From: Rhodospirillaceae bacterium
GTDB lineage: Bacteria > Pseudomonadota > Alphaproteobacteria > Rhodospirillales > Magnetovibrionaceae
DNA length: 11,597 bases
NCBI GenBank assembly: GCA_002732845.1
Contig: NVSZ01000004.1
Location: 28,482-40,078 of the forward strand
Reading direction: 5' to 3'
The notes beneath the pieces were generated by a model that was not told where the DNA came from, made no database searches, and saw nothing but the letters and a program-made list of their open reading frames with translations. Positions 1 through 7,504 of the stretch are shown piece by piece (position 1 is the first letter of the stretch; each line of letters opens with the position of its first letter). The translations under genes and the position numbers were made by a program.

Positions 1-1319
1 GGCAAGGAGACGATGCTCGCTTGCTCAACAACCTGACGTAAATTTTCCGCGATGACCTTGGCACTGTCCAGCCCGCAATCTAACATCAAGACCGCAAATT
101 CTTCACCGCCCCACCGACACAAAATATCGGTTTCGCGAACGGTCGCCCGCAAAAGCTTGGCGATTTCCATCAAAGCCAGATCACCGGCAAGATGCCCCAA
201 AACATCGTTCACACGTTTAAAATAATCGATATCCAGCAAAATTAAGGAGATCGGTTTACCGTCACGCAAGCGCCTTTTTAAGGCTTGATCCAAATTCAGG
301 TCAAACATTGAACGGTTGCCAATACCCGTTAATTTATCGGTGGTCGCCATTTTTTCCAAACGCGCTTGATACAAATTGACCGCATAAATGATAATCACAA
401 GCGTCAACGCAATCACCACAAAGCCCACGATCAGATTTGTGATCAAGCTTTGCCGAATGCCCGCCAAGGCATCAGATTCCCGTTGTTCAACAATCACGCG
501 CCAATTCAGCGCAGGAATCGAACGGGTATTGACCAACATAGTTTCGCCAGCACGCGTGTATTCAAAAAAACCACTGTCCTTCGCCATCAAATCTTGGGCT
601 ATGTCAGACATGCCGGAAGCCGTAAAAATATCATCTTCGGTGATGGCGCTGCCTTGGGACCGCACCATAATTTTACCTGTATCGTCGACAAAATAGATGT
701 GCCGCCCAAAATCCTCTTTATAACGGTCAACAATTTTTGCCAGGGCCTGAAATTCAAGGCCAACCCCAATTGAGCCCAAAAATCTATTTTCATAATCTAA
801 GATTTTGTGGTTGATGAAAATGGTGAGGGTGTTGTCTTGTTCCGGATTGACATCAACATTGATTTCATGGTTTTGCTTCATATCGCGAACCCTAAAATAC
901 CACATATCTTGAAGGTCTTGTTTTGAAATAACCTGTGAAATACCGCTGAAATGGTAATAATTTAAGGTCTTATCTGACACCATAAAGCTTGTAAAAACGT
1001 CATATTCATTACGAATTTCGGTCAGATAACGGGTCATGCTGGCGATGTTTTGTTCCCCACTTAAGATCCAGTCTTTGACAAATGTATTGCTGGACATCAG
1101 GGAGGCGACAAAAACGGGGCGCAACAGATCGCGTTGAATTTCAGAATAAATATTGTTGCTGGTGAGCGGCAGTTCATTGCCGATCAAGGCTTTGCGCAGG
1201 CTGGCTTTAGAGACTTGATAGCTAATGATGTTGGTGGTTAGAAATCCCACAACCAAGATCAACCCCACCGTTATGATTAACGGGCCGCGAAAAAATAAAG
1301 AATTTTTCCATCTCAACAT
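1..1319 (-). CDS. Sensor diguanylate cyclase, Cache plus GGDEF (partial, 3' end off the window)
   Basis: Makes cyclic-di-GMP from two GTP at the inner membrane. The 439 residues visible start with ATG at 1319 (MLRWKNSLFF). A transmembrane helix lies at about residues 12-34. Residues about 40-285 form a periplasmic region with the pattern of dCache sensor domains (an NELPLTSNNIYSEIQ stretch, then a conserved RDLLRP). A second helix is at about 293-316. The GGDEF domain follows: the metal/GTP-binding LLDIDYFKRVND is near 361-372 and the active-site loop GGEEF is at 404-408 (bases 96-110). RETD at 395-398 stands five residues before GGEEF, the classical RxxD product-inhibition I-site, so the enzyme looks active and feedback-inhibited. 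The ligand of the Cache domain cannot be read. The Shine-Dalgarno is weak (TGGATGCACA before ATG). The last part of GGDEF, and any domain after it, is outside the window. Confidence 0.95.
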   Translation of the reverse strand, partial: MLRWKNSLFFRGPLIITVGLILVVGFLTTNIISYQVSKASLRKALIGNELPLTSNNIYSEIQRDLLRPVFVASLMSSNTFVKDWILSGEQNIASMTRYLTEIRNEYDVFTSFMVSDKTLNYYHFSGISQVISKQDLQDMWYFRVRDMKQNHEINVDVNPEQDNTLTIFINHKILDYENRFLGSIGVGLEFQALAKIVDRYKEDFGRHIYFVDDTGKIMVRSQGSAITEDDIFTASGMSDIAQDLMAKDSGFFEYTRAGETMLVNTRSIPALNWRVIVEQRESDALAGIRQSLITNLIVGFVVIALTLVIIIYAVNLYQARLEKMATTDKLTGIGNRSMFDLNLDQALKRRLRDGKPISLILLDIDYFKRVNDVLGHLAGDLALMEIAKLLRATVRETDILCRWGGEEFAVLMLDCGLDSAKVIAENLRQVVEQASIVSL

Positions 1320-1362
1320 TGTGCATCCAACATGACGACTGGTCTTTCTCTACAAGGCCCCC

Positions 1363-1397
1363 CCACAGCTCAAACTATGTGTAATTGGGCGCTGTGG
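1363..1397 (-). other. Hairpin in the leader of the diguanylate cyclase mRNA
   Basis: CCACAGC (1363-1369) pairs perfectly with GCTGTGG (1391-1397) around a 21-base loop, followed in the minus-strand transcript by a run of seven G. It sits between the predicted start of transcription and the ATG. It has no U run, so it is not a terminator. I could not match it to the c-di-GMP-I riboswitch core or another riboswitch known to me. Confidence 0.3.
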
Positions 1398-1452
1398 CAA
1401 GGCATCAAAACGTTAAATAAAAAAAGTAAAAAAAGCTTTTCTTTTATATTCG

Positions 1453-1481
1453 ATTATGCTTATATATGATCATTACAACAA
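1453..1481 (-). promoter_or_regulatory. Putative sigma70-type promoter of the diguanylate cyclase
   Basis: On the minus strand TTGTTG (1476-1481) and CATAAT (1453-1458) are separated by exactly 17 bases, a good housekeeping-sigma pattern. Transcription would begin near 1446 and leave a leader of about 127 bases. The -35 box lies inside an imperfect inverted repeat (1473-1482 against 1490-1499, 9 of 10 pairs), which could be an operator. No transcript data support this. Confidence 0.4.
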
Positions 1482-1531
1482 CAAGTAGCGTCGTTGTAAC
1501 ACTATATACCCCTGTTATCTCTAGGTGAGCT

Positions 1532-1541
1532 CCCCCCCCCC
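1532..1541 (+). repeat. Homopolymer of ten C
   Basis: Ten consecutive C residues, flanked by GAGCT and TCTCC, lie in the gap between the cyclase and the hydrolase gene. Such runs slip during replication, so length may vary between cells. No coding frame crosses it, so classical phase variation of a protein is unlikely. It could affect a transcript that crosses it. Confidence 0.6.
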
Positions 1542-1570
1542 TCTCCTTACCTTTATGAGATAGCCTACTT

Positions 1571-1605
1571 AAGCCCGCTCCTCCCCTAAGGTGCGGGCTT
1601 TTTTT
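1571..1605 (+). terminator. Rho-independent terminator, plus strand
   Basis: AAGCCCGC (1571-1578) pairs perfectly with GCGGGCTT (1593-1600), followed by seven T (1599-1605). The 14-base loop contains TCCTCCCC. The stop codon of the minus-strand hydrolase lies inside the loop. On that strand the stem is followed by only TTAAG, so it is a poor terminator for the hydrolase. Confidence 0.75.
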
Positions 1606-2260
1606 GTCCAAACAGCTGCATAACCTTGGGCGCCAAGCGCTTCACAATCACCGCGACGCCTTGCGCATTGGGGTGAATGCCATCGTCTTGATTCAAAGCC
1701 GGGGCCGCCGCCACACCTTCTAAGAAAAACGCATCGAACATGACATTGTGTTTAAGGGCAAGATCCCCATAAAGCGCCTTAAATTCGGCTCCATAATCCG
1801 CCCCTAAATTCGGCGGGGCCATCATACCCGTCAATAAAATGCCAACCTTTTTATCTTTCAGGCGCTGCAAAATCCAATCTAGATTTTCCCGCGTGACCGA
1901 AGGCTCTATGCCCCGCAAACCATCATTGGCCCCCAATTCAATAATCACCAAATCAACGGAGCCATCCACCAGCCAATCCAACCGGGCGCGTCCCCCCGAA
2001 GAGGTATCGCCAGACACCCCCCCGTTCACCACTTCGATATCATGGCCTTGGGCGCGTAAATAAGCTTCAAGCTGACGGGGAAATGCATCGGGTTGCGCCA
2101 TGCCATAGCCCGCTGTTAAGCTGTCGCCCAACGCCAAAACTTTATAAGTTGGTTCGGCGCGCGCGGAAAAGCCCAACACCAAAACGAGTACAAATATACT
2201 CAATAAATTGACAAGACGACACCGTGCGCCATATCCCTTAAGATGCGTTATTTGGAACAT
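1586..2260 (-). CDS. tesA: Periplasmic SGNH/GDSL hydrolase, TesA-like (arylesterase / lysophospholipase type)
   Basis: A serine esterase/thioesterase of the TesA family, 224 residues from ATG 2260. The residues about 16-35 (hydrophobic core LLSIFVLVLVLGF, then ARA-EP) form a signal peptide with a likely cleavage after ARA, so the enzyme acts in the periplasm. All SGNH blocks are present: nucleophile Ser47 in LALGDSLTAGYG, oxyanion Gly of GGVSGDTSSGG (about 81-90), Asn112 in ELGANDGLRG, and Asp193/His196 in DDGIHPNAQG. The frame is open further upstream to 2320, but that extension would enter the divergent ABC gene and spoil the signal peptide; AAAGG before 2260 fits this start. The divergent ABC transporter next door is the same arrangement as tesA-ybbA-ybbP in E. 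coli. I recall reports that YbbAP and TesA work together on hydrophobic substrates there; not checked. The native substrate is unknown. Confidence 0.9.
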   Translation of the reverse strand: MFQITHLKGYGARCRLVNLLSIFVLVLVLGFSARAEPTYKVLALGDSLTAGYGMAQPDAFPRQLEAYLRAQGHDIEVVNGGVSGDTSSGGRARLDWLVDGSVDLVIIELGANDGLRGIEPSVTRENLDWILQRLKDKKVGILLTGMMAPPNLGADYGAEFKALYGDLALKHNVMFDAFFLEGVAAAPALNQDDGIHPNAQGVAVIVKRLAPKVMQLFGQKKPAP

Positions 2261-2261
2261 T

Positions 2262-2271
2262 AGAGGCCTTT
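2262..2271. promoter_or_regulatory. Shared palindromic ribosome-binding site of two divergent genes
   Basis: AGAGGCCTTT lies between the divergent start codons. Read forward, AGAGG is six bases before ATG 2273. Read on the other strand, AAAGG is the purine-rich site before ATG 2260. The core AGGCCT is a perfect palindrome, so one stretch of DNA specifies both sites. Both sites and both starts are seen directly; use in translation is inferred. Confidence 0.6.
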
Positions 2272-2272
2272 C

Positions 2273-2974
2273 ATGACCAACGAAAAAAATTCGCCCGCTA
2301 TTCAATTGAACGATATCCACCTCACCTTGACCAGTGAAGCGGGTGAGGTCAATATTCTTCGGGGATTAGACTTAACCATTGATCGTGGCGAAACTGTGGG
2401 TTTGGTTGGACCCAGCGGTTCTGGAAAAACATCGTTATTGATGATTGTCGCGGGTTTAGAACGCCCCACATCGGGACGCGCCACCATCGCGGGTCAAGAC
2501 ATCACCGATTTAAATGAAGATAAATTGGCTTTGTTCAGACGCGAACACACCGGCATCGTGTTTCAAAACTTTCATCTGGTGCCCACCATGACCGCATTGG
2601 AAAACGTCGCCTTGCCTTTGGAATTTGCGGGCATCGAGCGGGCCTTTGATTTGGCCCGTGATCAATTGGCCGCCGTTGGTTTGGATCACCGCACCCAACA
2701 TTACCCCGGACAACTATCAGGTGGCGAACAACAACGTGTCGCCTTGGCCCGTGCATTTGTAGCGGAACCCACATTGTTATTGGCCGACGAACCGACCGGC
2801 AATCTGGACGGGGCCACCGGCGATCATGTCATGGAATTGCTGTTTGATTTGCACGCCCGCCTGAATACAACTTTATTGCTGATCACCCATGCCCCGGCGT
2901 TAGCCGAACGATGTGATCGCACATTGTGCATGACCGATGGCCACTTAATTAGTGATAGCAAACGCGATGCATGA
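2273..2974 (+). CDS. ybbA: ABC transporter ATP-binding protein, YbbA/LolD family
   Basis: Cytoplasmic ATPase that should power the FtsX-type permease encoded directly downstream. The 233-residue length is usual for the MacB/LolD/YbbA group. Motifs in order: Walker A GPSGSGKT at 46-53, Q-loop Gln98 in [13 protein letters not shown] signature LSGGE at 148-152, Walker B LLLADE at 168-173 with ADEPTGNLD, and H-loop His206 in [10 protein letters not shown]. All catalytic residues are intact. The start is the ATG at 2273 with AGAGG six bases upstream. Its end overlaps the permease ATG by 8 bases (ATGCATGA), so the two are translationally coupled. The divergent TesA-like gene favours YbbA over LolD, whose partners LolC/E are absent. 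What the complex moves is not settled by the sequence. Confidence 0.92.
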   Translation: MTNEKNSPAIQLNDIHLTLTSEAGEVNILRGLDLTIDRGETVGLVGPSGSGKTSLLMIVAGLERPTSGRATIAGQDITDLNEDKLALFRREHTGIVFQNFHLVPTMTALENVALPLEFAGIERAFDLARDQLAAVGLDHRTQHYPGQLSGGEQQRVALARAFVAEPTLLLADEPTGNLDGATGDHVMELLFDLHARLNTTLLLITHAPALAERCDRTLCMTDGHLISDSKRDA

Positions 2975-5486
2975 TTTACGGCTCGCTTGGCGCATCGCTC
3001 GGCGCGAAATGCGCACGGGCCTGAAAGGCTTTCGTGTATTTTTAACGTGCTTGGCTTTGGGCGTTGCGGCCATTGCCGCCGTGGGGTCTTTAAGCGAAGC
3101 GGTCACGGCGGGGCTGATGGCCGACGCTCGATTTTTGTTGGGGGGCGACGTCAGTGTGCGTTCGCAGCAGCGCCCCATCGAAGGTGAACCCCTGAATTAC
3201 CTGATCCAAAATGCCGACAAAATATCCACGGTTTTGGAAATGAAGGCGATGGCCCAAACCAAAACAACACGTGCTTTGGTCGAATTAAAAGGCGTAGATC
3301 AAATCTATCCCTTGGTCGGTAAAGTCGAAATGGAGCCTGCCGGAAACCTGCAAGACCGCTTGGCCCAAAAAGATGGCGTATGGGGGGCCATTGTCGAAAG
3401 TGGCCTTTTGCCCAAATTGGACCTCGACCTTGGCGATCAGGTGCGGGTCGGGCAAGCAACTTTTGAAATCCGCGCGGTGCTCACCAAGGAACCCGACCGG
3501 GTCGCCAGCATCGTTAATTTTGGCCCCCGCTTCATGGTTTCAACCAAGGCCCTACCTGAAACAAAGCTGGTGCAGCTGGGCAGTCAAATTCGCTATTATA
3601 AAAGACTGCAATTGGCCCCAAACGAAGATCCCTTGGTCTTCATCGAAACCTTAAAAAAAGAATTCCCTCAAACGGGTTGGCGCCTTAATGGCCCGGACAA
3701 TGCCGCCCCCGGATTGCAACGTTTTGTACGGCGGCTCAGTTTGTTTTTGACCTTTGCGGGCTTAACCGCGTTATTGGTTGGCGGCATTGGCGTATTGGGG
3801 GCCGTGCGCAGTTATTTGGAAACCAAGACTTCGACCATCGCCACGCTGAAATGTGTTGGCGCGCCAGGCGGTCTTGTGTTTATGGCGTATCTGTTGCAAA
3901 TTTTAGTGCTCAGCGTGCTGGGTATTTGCATTGGATTGCTGTTTGGGGCGGCGCTGCCGTATATCGGCATTGAACTGGTGCGCGACCATTTGCCCGTGGC
4001 ACCGCTGGTGGGGCTTTATCCTCTGGCCTTGCTGAAAGCCGCTATCTTTGGGCTTTTGGTCTCGGCGACCTTTGCCTTGTGGCCGTTGGCGCAAGCGCGC
4101 GAAACCCCGGCCGCCAATTTGTTTCGCACCAACGTCATGCCCGTCACCATCTGGCCCCGCCTGATCTATACCATTTTTGTGTTCCTGGGGGTTTTGGCCT
4201 TGGGTGCGTTGGTGGTGTTTTGGGCCGAAGAAAAGAACTTTGCCTATGGGTTCGTGATTTTTTCGATCCTCACGGTGATTTTGCTCCGTCTGGGCGCGCT
4301 GGCAATTATGAGCCTCGCCAAGCATGCGCCCCGGCCTAAAAATGCCATCATCCGTTTGGTGCTGGCAAACCTGCACAGACCCGGCACAGCTACACCGGGT
4401 GTGGTTTTGGCGTTGGGTGTCGGCCTGTCGGTGTTGGTGGCGGTGGCTTTAATTCAAGGCAACATCGTACGCCAAGTCCAAGAAACCATCCCCGACAAAG
4501 CCCCGGCTTTTTTCTTCATCGACATTCAATCAAACCAAGCCGAAGCTTTCGATAAAGCGCTCACATCAATCGAAGGCACAGGAGAGCTGATGCGCCGCCC
4601 ATCTTTGCGCGGACGCATCGTTAAAATTAACGGCGTTGACGTGGACAAGGCGTTTGTTAAACCCGGCGTACGCTGGGCGATCAATGGGGACCGGGCATTA
4701 TCTTATGCGGCCAAACCGTCCGAAGGCACCGAATTCACAGCTGGCAAATGGTGGGCCGAAGATTATGCGGGACCGCCGCTGATTTCTTTTGATGCGCGCG
4801 TTGCCGATGGATTTGGCGTCAGCGTGGGCGACACCTTGACCTTAAACGTCATGGGTCGGGACATCAAAGCGACCATTGCCTCGCTGCGCAAAATTGATTG
4901 GCGCACCCTAAAATTTGATTTTGCCATTATCTTTGCCCCCGGCACATTGGAAAGCGCGCCGCACACCCACATCGCCGCCATCAAAGCCAATGTCGAGGCC
5001 GAGCCCGAAATTGAACGCACGGTGGCAAGCCTTTGGCCTAATATTTCGGCCATCCGAGTTAAAGATGCTTTGGAAGCCGCCAGCCGGATTATCGCGGGCA
5101 TAGGTGCGGCGGTGACCGGGACGGCCAGCGTGACCGTTTTGGCGGGCATCATCGTGTTGGCCGGAACCATCGCCGCAGCGCGCGCGCAACGGGTTTATGA
5201 CAGCGTCGTGTTCAAAGTTTTGGGCGCCACGCGGCGGCAAATTATGGGCGCTTTTTTACTCGAATTTGGTCTGTTGGGTTTGTTTACAGGATTGGTCGGC
5301 GGGCTCATCGGTACGCTGATTTCGTGGGCCGTGATTAAACACATCATGGCGATGACCTGGGTGTTTTTACCCCTGGAAGTTTTCATCACCATTGCCGCCG
5401 CGATCTTGTTCACCACCCTGGCCGGATTTTTTGGCACATGGCGGGCGCTGGGTGAAAAAGCCGCAACACATCTGCGCAATGAATAA
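2967..5486 (+). CDS. ybbP: ABC transporter permease, YbbP-like (two FtsX domains)
   Basis: Inner-membrane permease of about 839 residues, the size of the YbbP branch, where two FtsX-type halves are fused in one chain. With numbering from the alternative GTG at 2952, predicted helices are near 29-48, 262-284, 307-333, 356-380, 402-424, 431-450, 483-502, 718-740, 765-790 and 800-825: ten in all. Two large periplasmic domains lie at about 50-260 and 503-715, as in MacB-like mechanotransmission transporters. The N-terminal LRLAWRIARREMRTGLKGF and the GAPGGLVFMAYLLQ and GATRRQIMGAFLLE stretches after the outer domains are typical coupling-helix regions. I prefer ATG 2967 because it overlaps the ATPase stop, giving coupling, and starts right before the conserved amphipathic helix; GTG 2952 is possible. 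Neither has a clear Shine-Dalgarno. No lesion is seen. Confidence 0.9.
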   Translation: MHDLRLAWRIARREMRTGLKGFRVFLTCLALGVAAIAAVGSLSEAVTAGLMADARFLLGGDVSVRSQQRPIEGEPLNYLIQNADKISTVLEMKAMAQTKTTRALVELKGVDQIYPLVGKVEMEPAGNLQDRLAQKDGVWGAIVESGLLPKLDLDLGDQVRVGQATFEIRAVLTKEPDRVASIVNFGPRFMVSTKALPETKLVQLGSQIRYYKRLQLAPNEDPLVFIETLKKEFPQTGWRLNGPDNAAPGLQRFVRRLSLFLTFAGLTALLVGGIGVLGAVRSYLETKTSTIATLKCVGAPGGLVFMAYLLQILVLSVLGICIGLLFGAALPYIGIELVRDHLPVAPLVGLYPLALLKAAIFGLLVSATFALWPLAQARETPAANLFRTNVMPVTIWPRLIYTIFVFLGVLALGALVVFWAEEKNFAYGFVIFSILTVILLRLGALAIMSLAKHAPRPKNAIIRLVLANLHRPGTATPGVVLALGVGLSVLVAVALIQGNIVRQVQETIPDKAPAFFFIDIQSNQAEAFDKALTSIEGTGELMRRPSLRGRIVKINGVDVDKAFVKPGVRWAINGDRALSYAAKPSEGTEFTAGKWWAEDYAGPPLISFDARVADGFGVSVGDTLTLNVMGRDIKATIASLRKIDWRTLKFDFAIIFAPGTLESAPHTHIAAIKANVEAEPEIERTVASLWPNISAIRVKDALEAASRIIAGIGAAVTGTASVTVLAGIIVLAGTIAAARAQRVYDSVVFKVLGATRRQIMGAFLLEFGLLGLFTGLVGGLIGTLISWAVIKHIMAMTWVFLPLEVFITIAAAILFTTLAGFFGTWRALGEKAATHLRNE

Positions 5487-5529
5487 ATCTCAGTATAAAT
5501 TGAATGAATAGATTGCACTTTCTTGGCAT

Positions 5530-5562
5530 TATGCCCTTGATTTGCCCTAATTTAAGGGCATA
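5530..5562. promoter_or_regulatory. Palindrome with overlapping promoter upstream of the YccA-like gene
   Basis: TATGCCCTT (5530-5538) pairs perfectly with AAGGGCATA (5554-5562). A second GCCCT in the 15-base loop (5544-5548) can pair with the same right arm, giving an alternative 5-bp hairpin. No T run follows, so this is not a normal terminator for the permease. A promoter TTGATT (5537-5542), 18 bases, TATTAG (5561-5566) would run through it, so a repressor bound here would block transcription. The operator role is inference. Confidence 0.35.
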
Positions 5563-5605
5563 TTAGAACCAAGTAACCTTTTAACACTTATGGAGAATGA
5601 GCCAA

Positions 5606-6328
5606 ATGGCCTTCGACACCCAAAATAAAACCGTATTGCGCACCCGTTCAGATGCCCATGCAGGACCGATCGACATGGGTCTGCGGGCACATATGCTCAA
5701 AGTTTACAACTACATGGCTTCTGCACTGGCTCTGACCGGCATCGTCGCCATGTTTACGGCCCAGTCTGAAACTTTGATGCAAACTATCTTTGGCTCACCT
5801 TTGGCTTGGGTTGTGATGCTGGCTCCGTTTGCGTTTATGCTTGTCCTGATGTTTGGCATTAACAAGATGAGCCTGAAAACCGCGCAAATGGTATTTTGGG
5901 CGTTTGCCGTGGTCATGGGTATTTCCATGGCGTCGATCTTTATGGTTTATACGGGCGCTTCCATCGCACGTGTGTTTTTCATTACGGCGGGTACTTTTGC
6001 CGGCATGAGCTTGTATGGCTATACCACCAAAAAAGACCTGACCAGCATGGGCTCTTTTTTGATGATGGGCCTTATTGGTTTGATCATTGCCTCTGTTGTG
6101 AACATCTTTTTGCAAAGCCCGGCTTTGTACTGGGTGATTTCCATCGCGGGCGTCGGCATCTTTGTCGGCCTGACCGCTTACGATACACAAAAAATCAAAT
6201 TGATGTACGCCGAAGCCGATGGCAATGAAACCTCGACCAAAAAAGCCATCATGGGCGCGTTGACCCTGTATCTGGACTTCATCAACCTGTTCATCATGTT
6301 GCTGCGCCTGTTTGGTGACCGCCGCTAA
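5606..6328 (+). CDS. Bax inhibitor-1 / YccA family membrane protein
   Basis: A seven-helix inner-membrane protein of the BI-1/TMBIM superfamily (bacterial YccA, YbhL, YetJ). Related proteins are linked to calcium leak or to control of the FtsH protease; the role here is not shown by the sequence. Numbering from ATG 5606 gives 240 residues with helices near 33-53, 66-84, 95-115, 119-138, 150-170, 175-192 and 214-234. The family hallmarks are intact: GLTAYDTQKIK at about 188-198 and the C-terminal LYLDFINLFIMLLRLFGDRR. Asp193 and Asp224 probably correspond to the di-aspartyl pH sensor described for YetJ. An ATG at 5597 is in frame, but GGAG (5592-5595) sits one base before it, too close. For ATG 5606 the spacing is ten bases, acceptable. 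It is a single-gene unit ended by the terminator at 6348. Confidence 0.92.
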   Translation: MAFDTQNKTVLRTRSDAHAGPIDMGLRAHMLKVYNYMASALALTGIVAMFTAQSETLMQTIFGSPLAWVVMLAPFAFMLVLMFGINKMSLKTAQMVFWAFAVVMGISMASIFMVYTGASIARVFFITAGTFAGMSLYGYTTKKDLTSMGSFLMMGLIGLIIASVVNIFLQSPALYWVISIAGVGIFVGLTAYDTQKIKLMYAEADGNETSTKKAIMGALTLYLDFINLFIMLLRLFGDRR

Positions 6329-6347
6329 CAACAAGCTCTCTATAAAT

Positions 6348-6383
6348 AAAAAGCCGCCCGGATCGCTCTGGGCGGCTTTTTTT
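6348..6383. terminator. Bidirectional Rho-independent terminator
   Basis: AAGCCGCCC pairs perfectly with GGGCGGCTT (6370-6378) around a 10-base loop. On the plus strand seven T follow (6377-6383). On the minus strand the five A at 6348-6352 give a U5 tail. It ends both the YccA-like gene and the convergent J-domain gene. Confidence 0.85.
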
Positions 6384-6402
6384 GTGGGGTATCGATAAAA
6401 CC

Positions 6403-7101
6403 CTACAACAGCAACTCCCGCGCCGCATTCAATTGGCTCATGCGTTCATGACAGCCGTGTTTACCATCGGGATGATAGACCGTCGCCAAGCGACGAAAGC
6501 GAGCTTTGACTTCGCTGGTATCGGGGTCTGAGTCCGGTTCGAACCCCAACACATATAAAGCTTGCTCGTACGTCTGTACGCCATCCACCAGAGGTTCAAA
6601 ATACAGCATCTTGACCACCGAATTTAGGCGCTCTTGTTCGTCATGATTTTTGCGAAGCGACACGTCGGCATCGCGCAACAGGTTATTGTGTTCGTGCAAA
6701 CGTTTATCTTCGTTTTGGCGGTCCTGTTCCGATTTCACACCAATGCTCAATTTTCCCGCTTCAATCGCCAGGGCCAAGGCCAGGGCCTTGCGAATGGTTT
6801 CGACAGCAAAACCTGTTGCCATGCGCACTTGCAGGCGGGGTTTGCGTTGCCACGGCTTTCCTTTGGCCTTTCCGGACTTTAAAACAACCGTTTCGCGATC
6901 ATCACGGGCAGGGCCACCCGGGTCTTCAAAGTTTTCGATGGCTTGCAAAGGCACCACCAACACGACGGATCGCGCCAAATCGGCAACATTACAGTGTTTC
7001 GATTGGGCCAACGCCAACGCCTGATCGCGAAAGCCGCTGGAACACGGCACCGTATAGGAATGTTTTTTGCACGACTTGGCTAAGGTCTCTGTCACGATCA
7101 T
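6403..7101 (-). CDS. J-domain (DnaJ-like) protein
   Basis: Probable co-chaperone that stimulates an Hsp70 (DnaK) ATPase; the client is unknown. It has 232 residues, with the J domain at the very C-terminus (about 178-232): YEQALYVLGFEP, then VKARFRRLATVYHPDGKHG with HPD at 210-212, then MSQLNAARELLL. DnaJ itself has the J domain at the N-terminus, so this belongs to the C-terminal J-domain group, not DnaJ. Residues about 118-165 are charged and helical, possibly coiled coil. The first 110 residues contain a KGKPWQRKPRL basic patch and match no domain I know. No signal peptide or membrane segment. ATG 7101 has AAGGA a few bases upstream. It stands alone, convergent with the YccA-like gene. Confidence 0.85.
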   Translation of the reverse strand: MIVTETLAKSCKKHSYTVPCSSGFRDQALALAQSKHCNVADLARSVVLVVPLQAIENFEDPGGPARDDRETVVLKSGKAKGKPWQRKPRLQVRMATGFAVETIRKALALALAIEAGKLSIGVKSEQDRQNEDKRLHEHNNLLRDADVSLRKNHDEQERLNSVVKMLYFEPLVDGVQTYEQALYVLGFEPDSDPDTSEVKARFRRLATVYHPDGKHGCHERMSQLNAARELLL

Positions 7102-7504
7102 TGTTTCCTTGAGTAAGGCCCATATGTAAACATAAGTGCGGGTCAGGGGCGCCGCCCACAGTGGTCATAAGAAGTGAATATCTCCCTTCTGAAACGATTT
7201 TAGGCCACACCCCCTCTGCGTCAACTACATTTGTTGTTTTTTATTATGATTTGCCAAACCTTTGCTCGTTTTGTACATATTTAAGCTTGATTTCATGATG
7301 TATGATCTTAATAAAGAGCGTTAATAGATTGATATTAAACAAAAGTTCTATGATTAAAAAATCATTAGCAAATTCCGTCTTTTCGGTCCTTTTTGACCTC
7401 AATAATGAGATAATCGGGCTTCAACTTTACTGTTAAAGCAAAAAACATGACCATTTTAGGCACGTCTCAAGACCAATTTAAAAATTAACTACGTATGCAA
7501 TTTT

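Larger units (their letters stand above)
1500..1606 (+). ncRNA. Candidate small RNA with C-rich anti-Shine-Dalgarno loop
   Basis: No plus-strand coding sequence ends just before the terminator at 1571-1605, yet that terminator is strong. The bases before it are rich in CU (a C10 run with CUCUCC), and the terminator loop itself carries UCCUCCCC. Alphaproteobacteria have several sRNA families, such as alpha-r14 and the cuckoo RNAs, with CCUCC-type loops that pair with ribosome-binding sites, and this architecture is similar. The 5' end given is a guess: I found no convincing plus-strand promoter (a weak TATATA near 1503). The 3' end would overlap the last 20 bases of the hydrolase gene in antisense. 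Confidence 0.3.

Noticed and set aside
366..773. Plus-strand open frame of 135 codons opposite the diguanylate cyclase
   Set aside because: The minus-strand frame carries a clear Cache and GGDEF protein here; the plus frame has no recognisable features.
1320..1446. c-di-GMP riboswitch in the leader of the cyclase gene
   Set aside because: A hairpin is present but the conserved GEMM-I core bases and the paired-stem arrangement are not seen.
2261..2320. N-terminal extension of the TesA-like hydrolase to an ATG at 2320
   Set aside because: It would put about 20 residues before the signal peptide and overlap the divergent ABC gene, while ATG 2260 has its own ribosome-binding site.
3903..4376. 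Long minus-strand open frame (157 codons) opposite the permease gene
   Set aside because: It lies entirely opposite a well-supported membrane protein, is rich in Gln, His and Arg as antisense of hydrophobic codons always is, and has no ribosome-binding site.
5795..6334. Minus-strand open frame of 179 codons opposite the YccA-like gene
   Set aside because: Same kind of antisense shadow: His/Gln/Arg-rich, no domain, and it ends inside the bidirectional terminator region.
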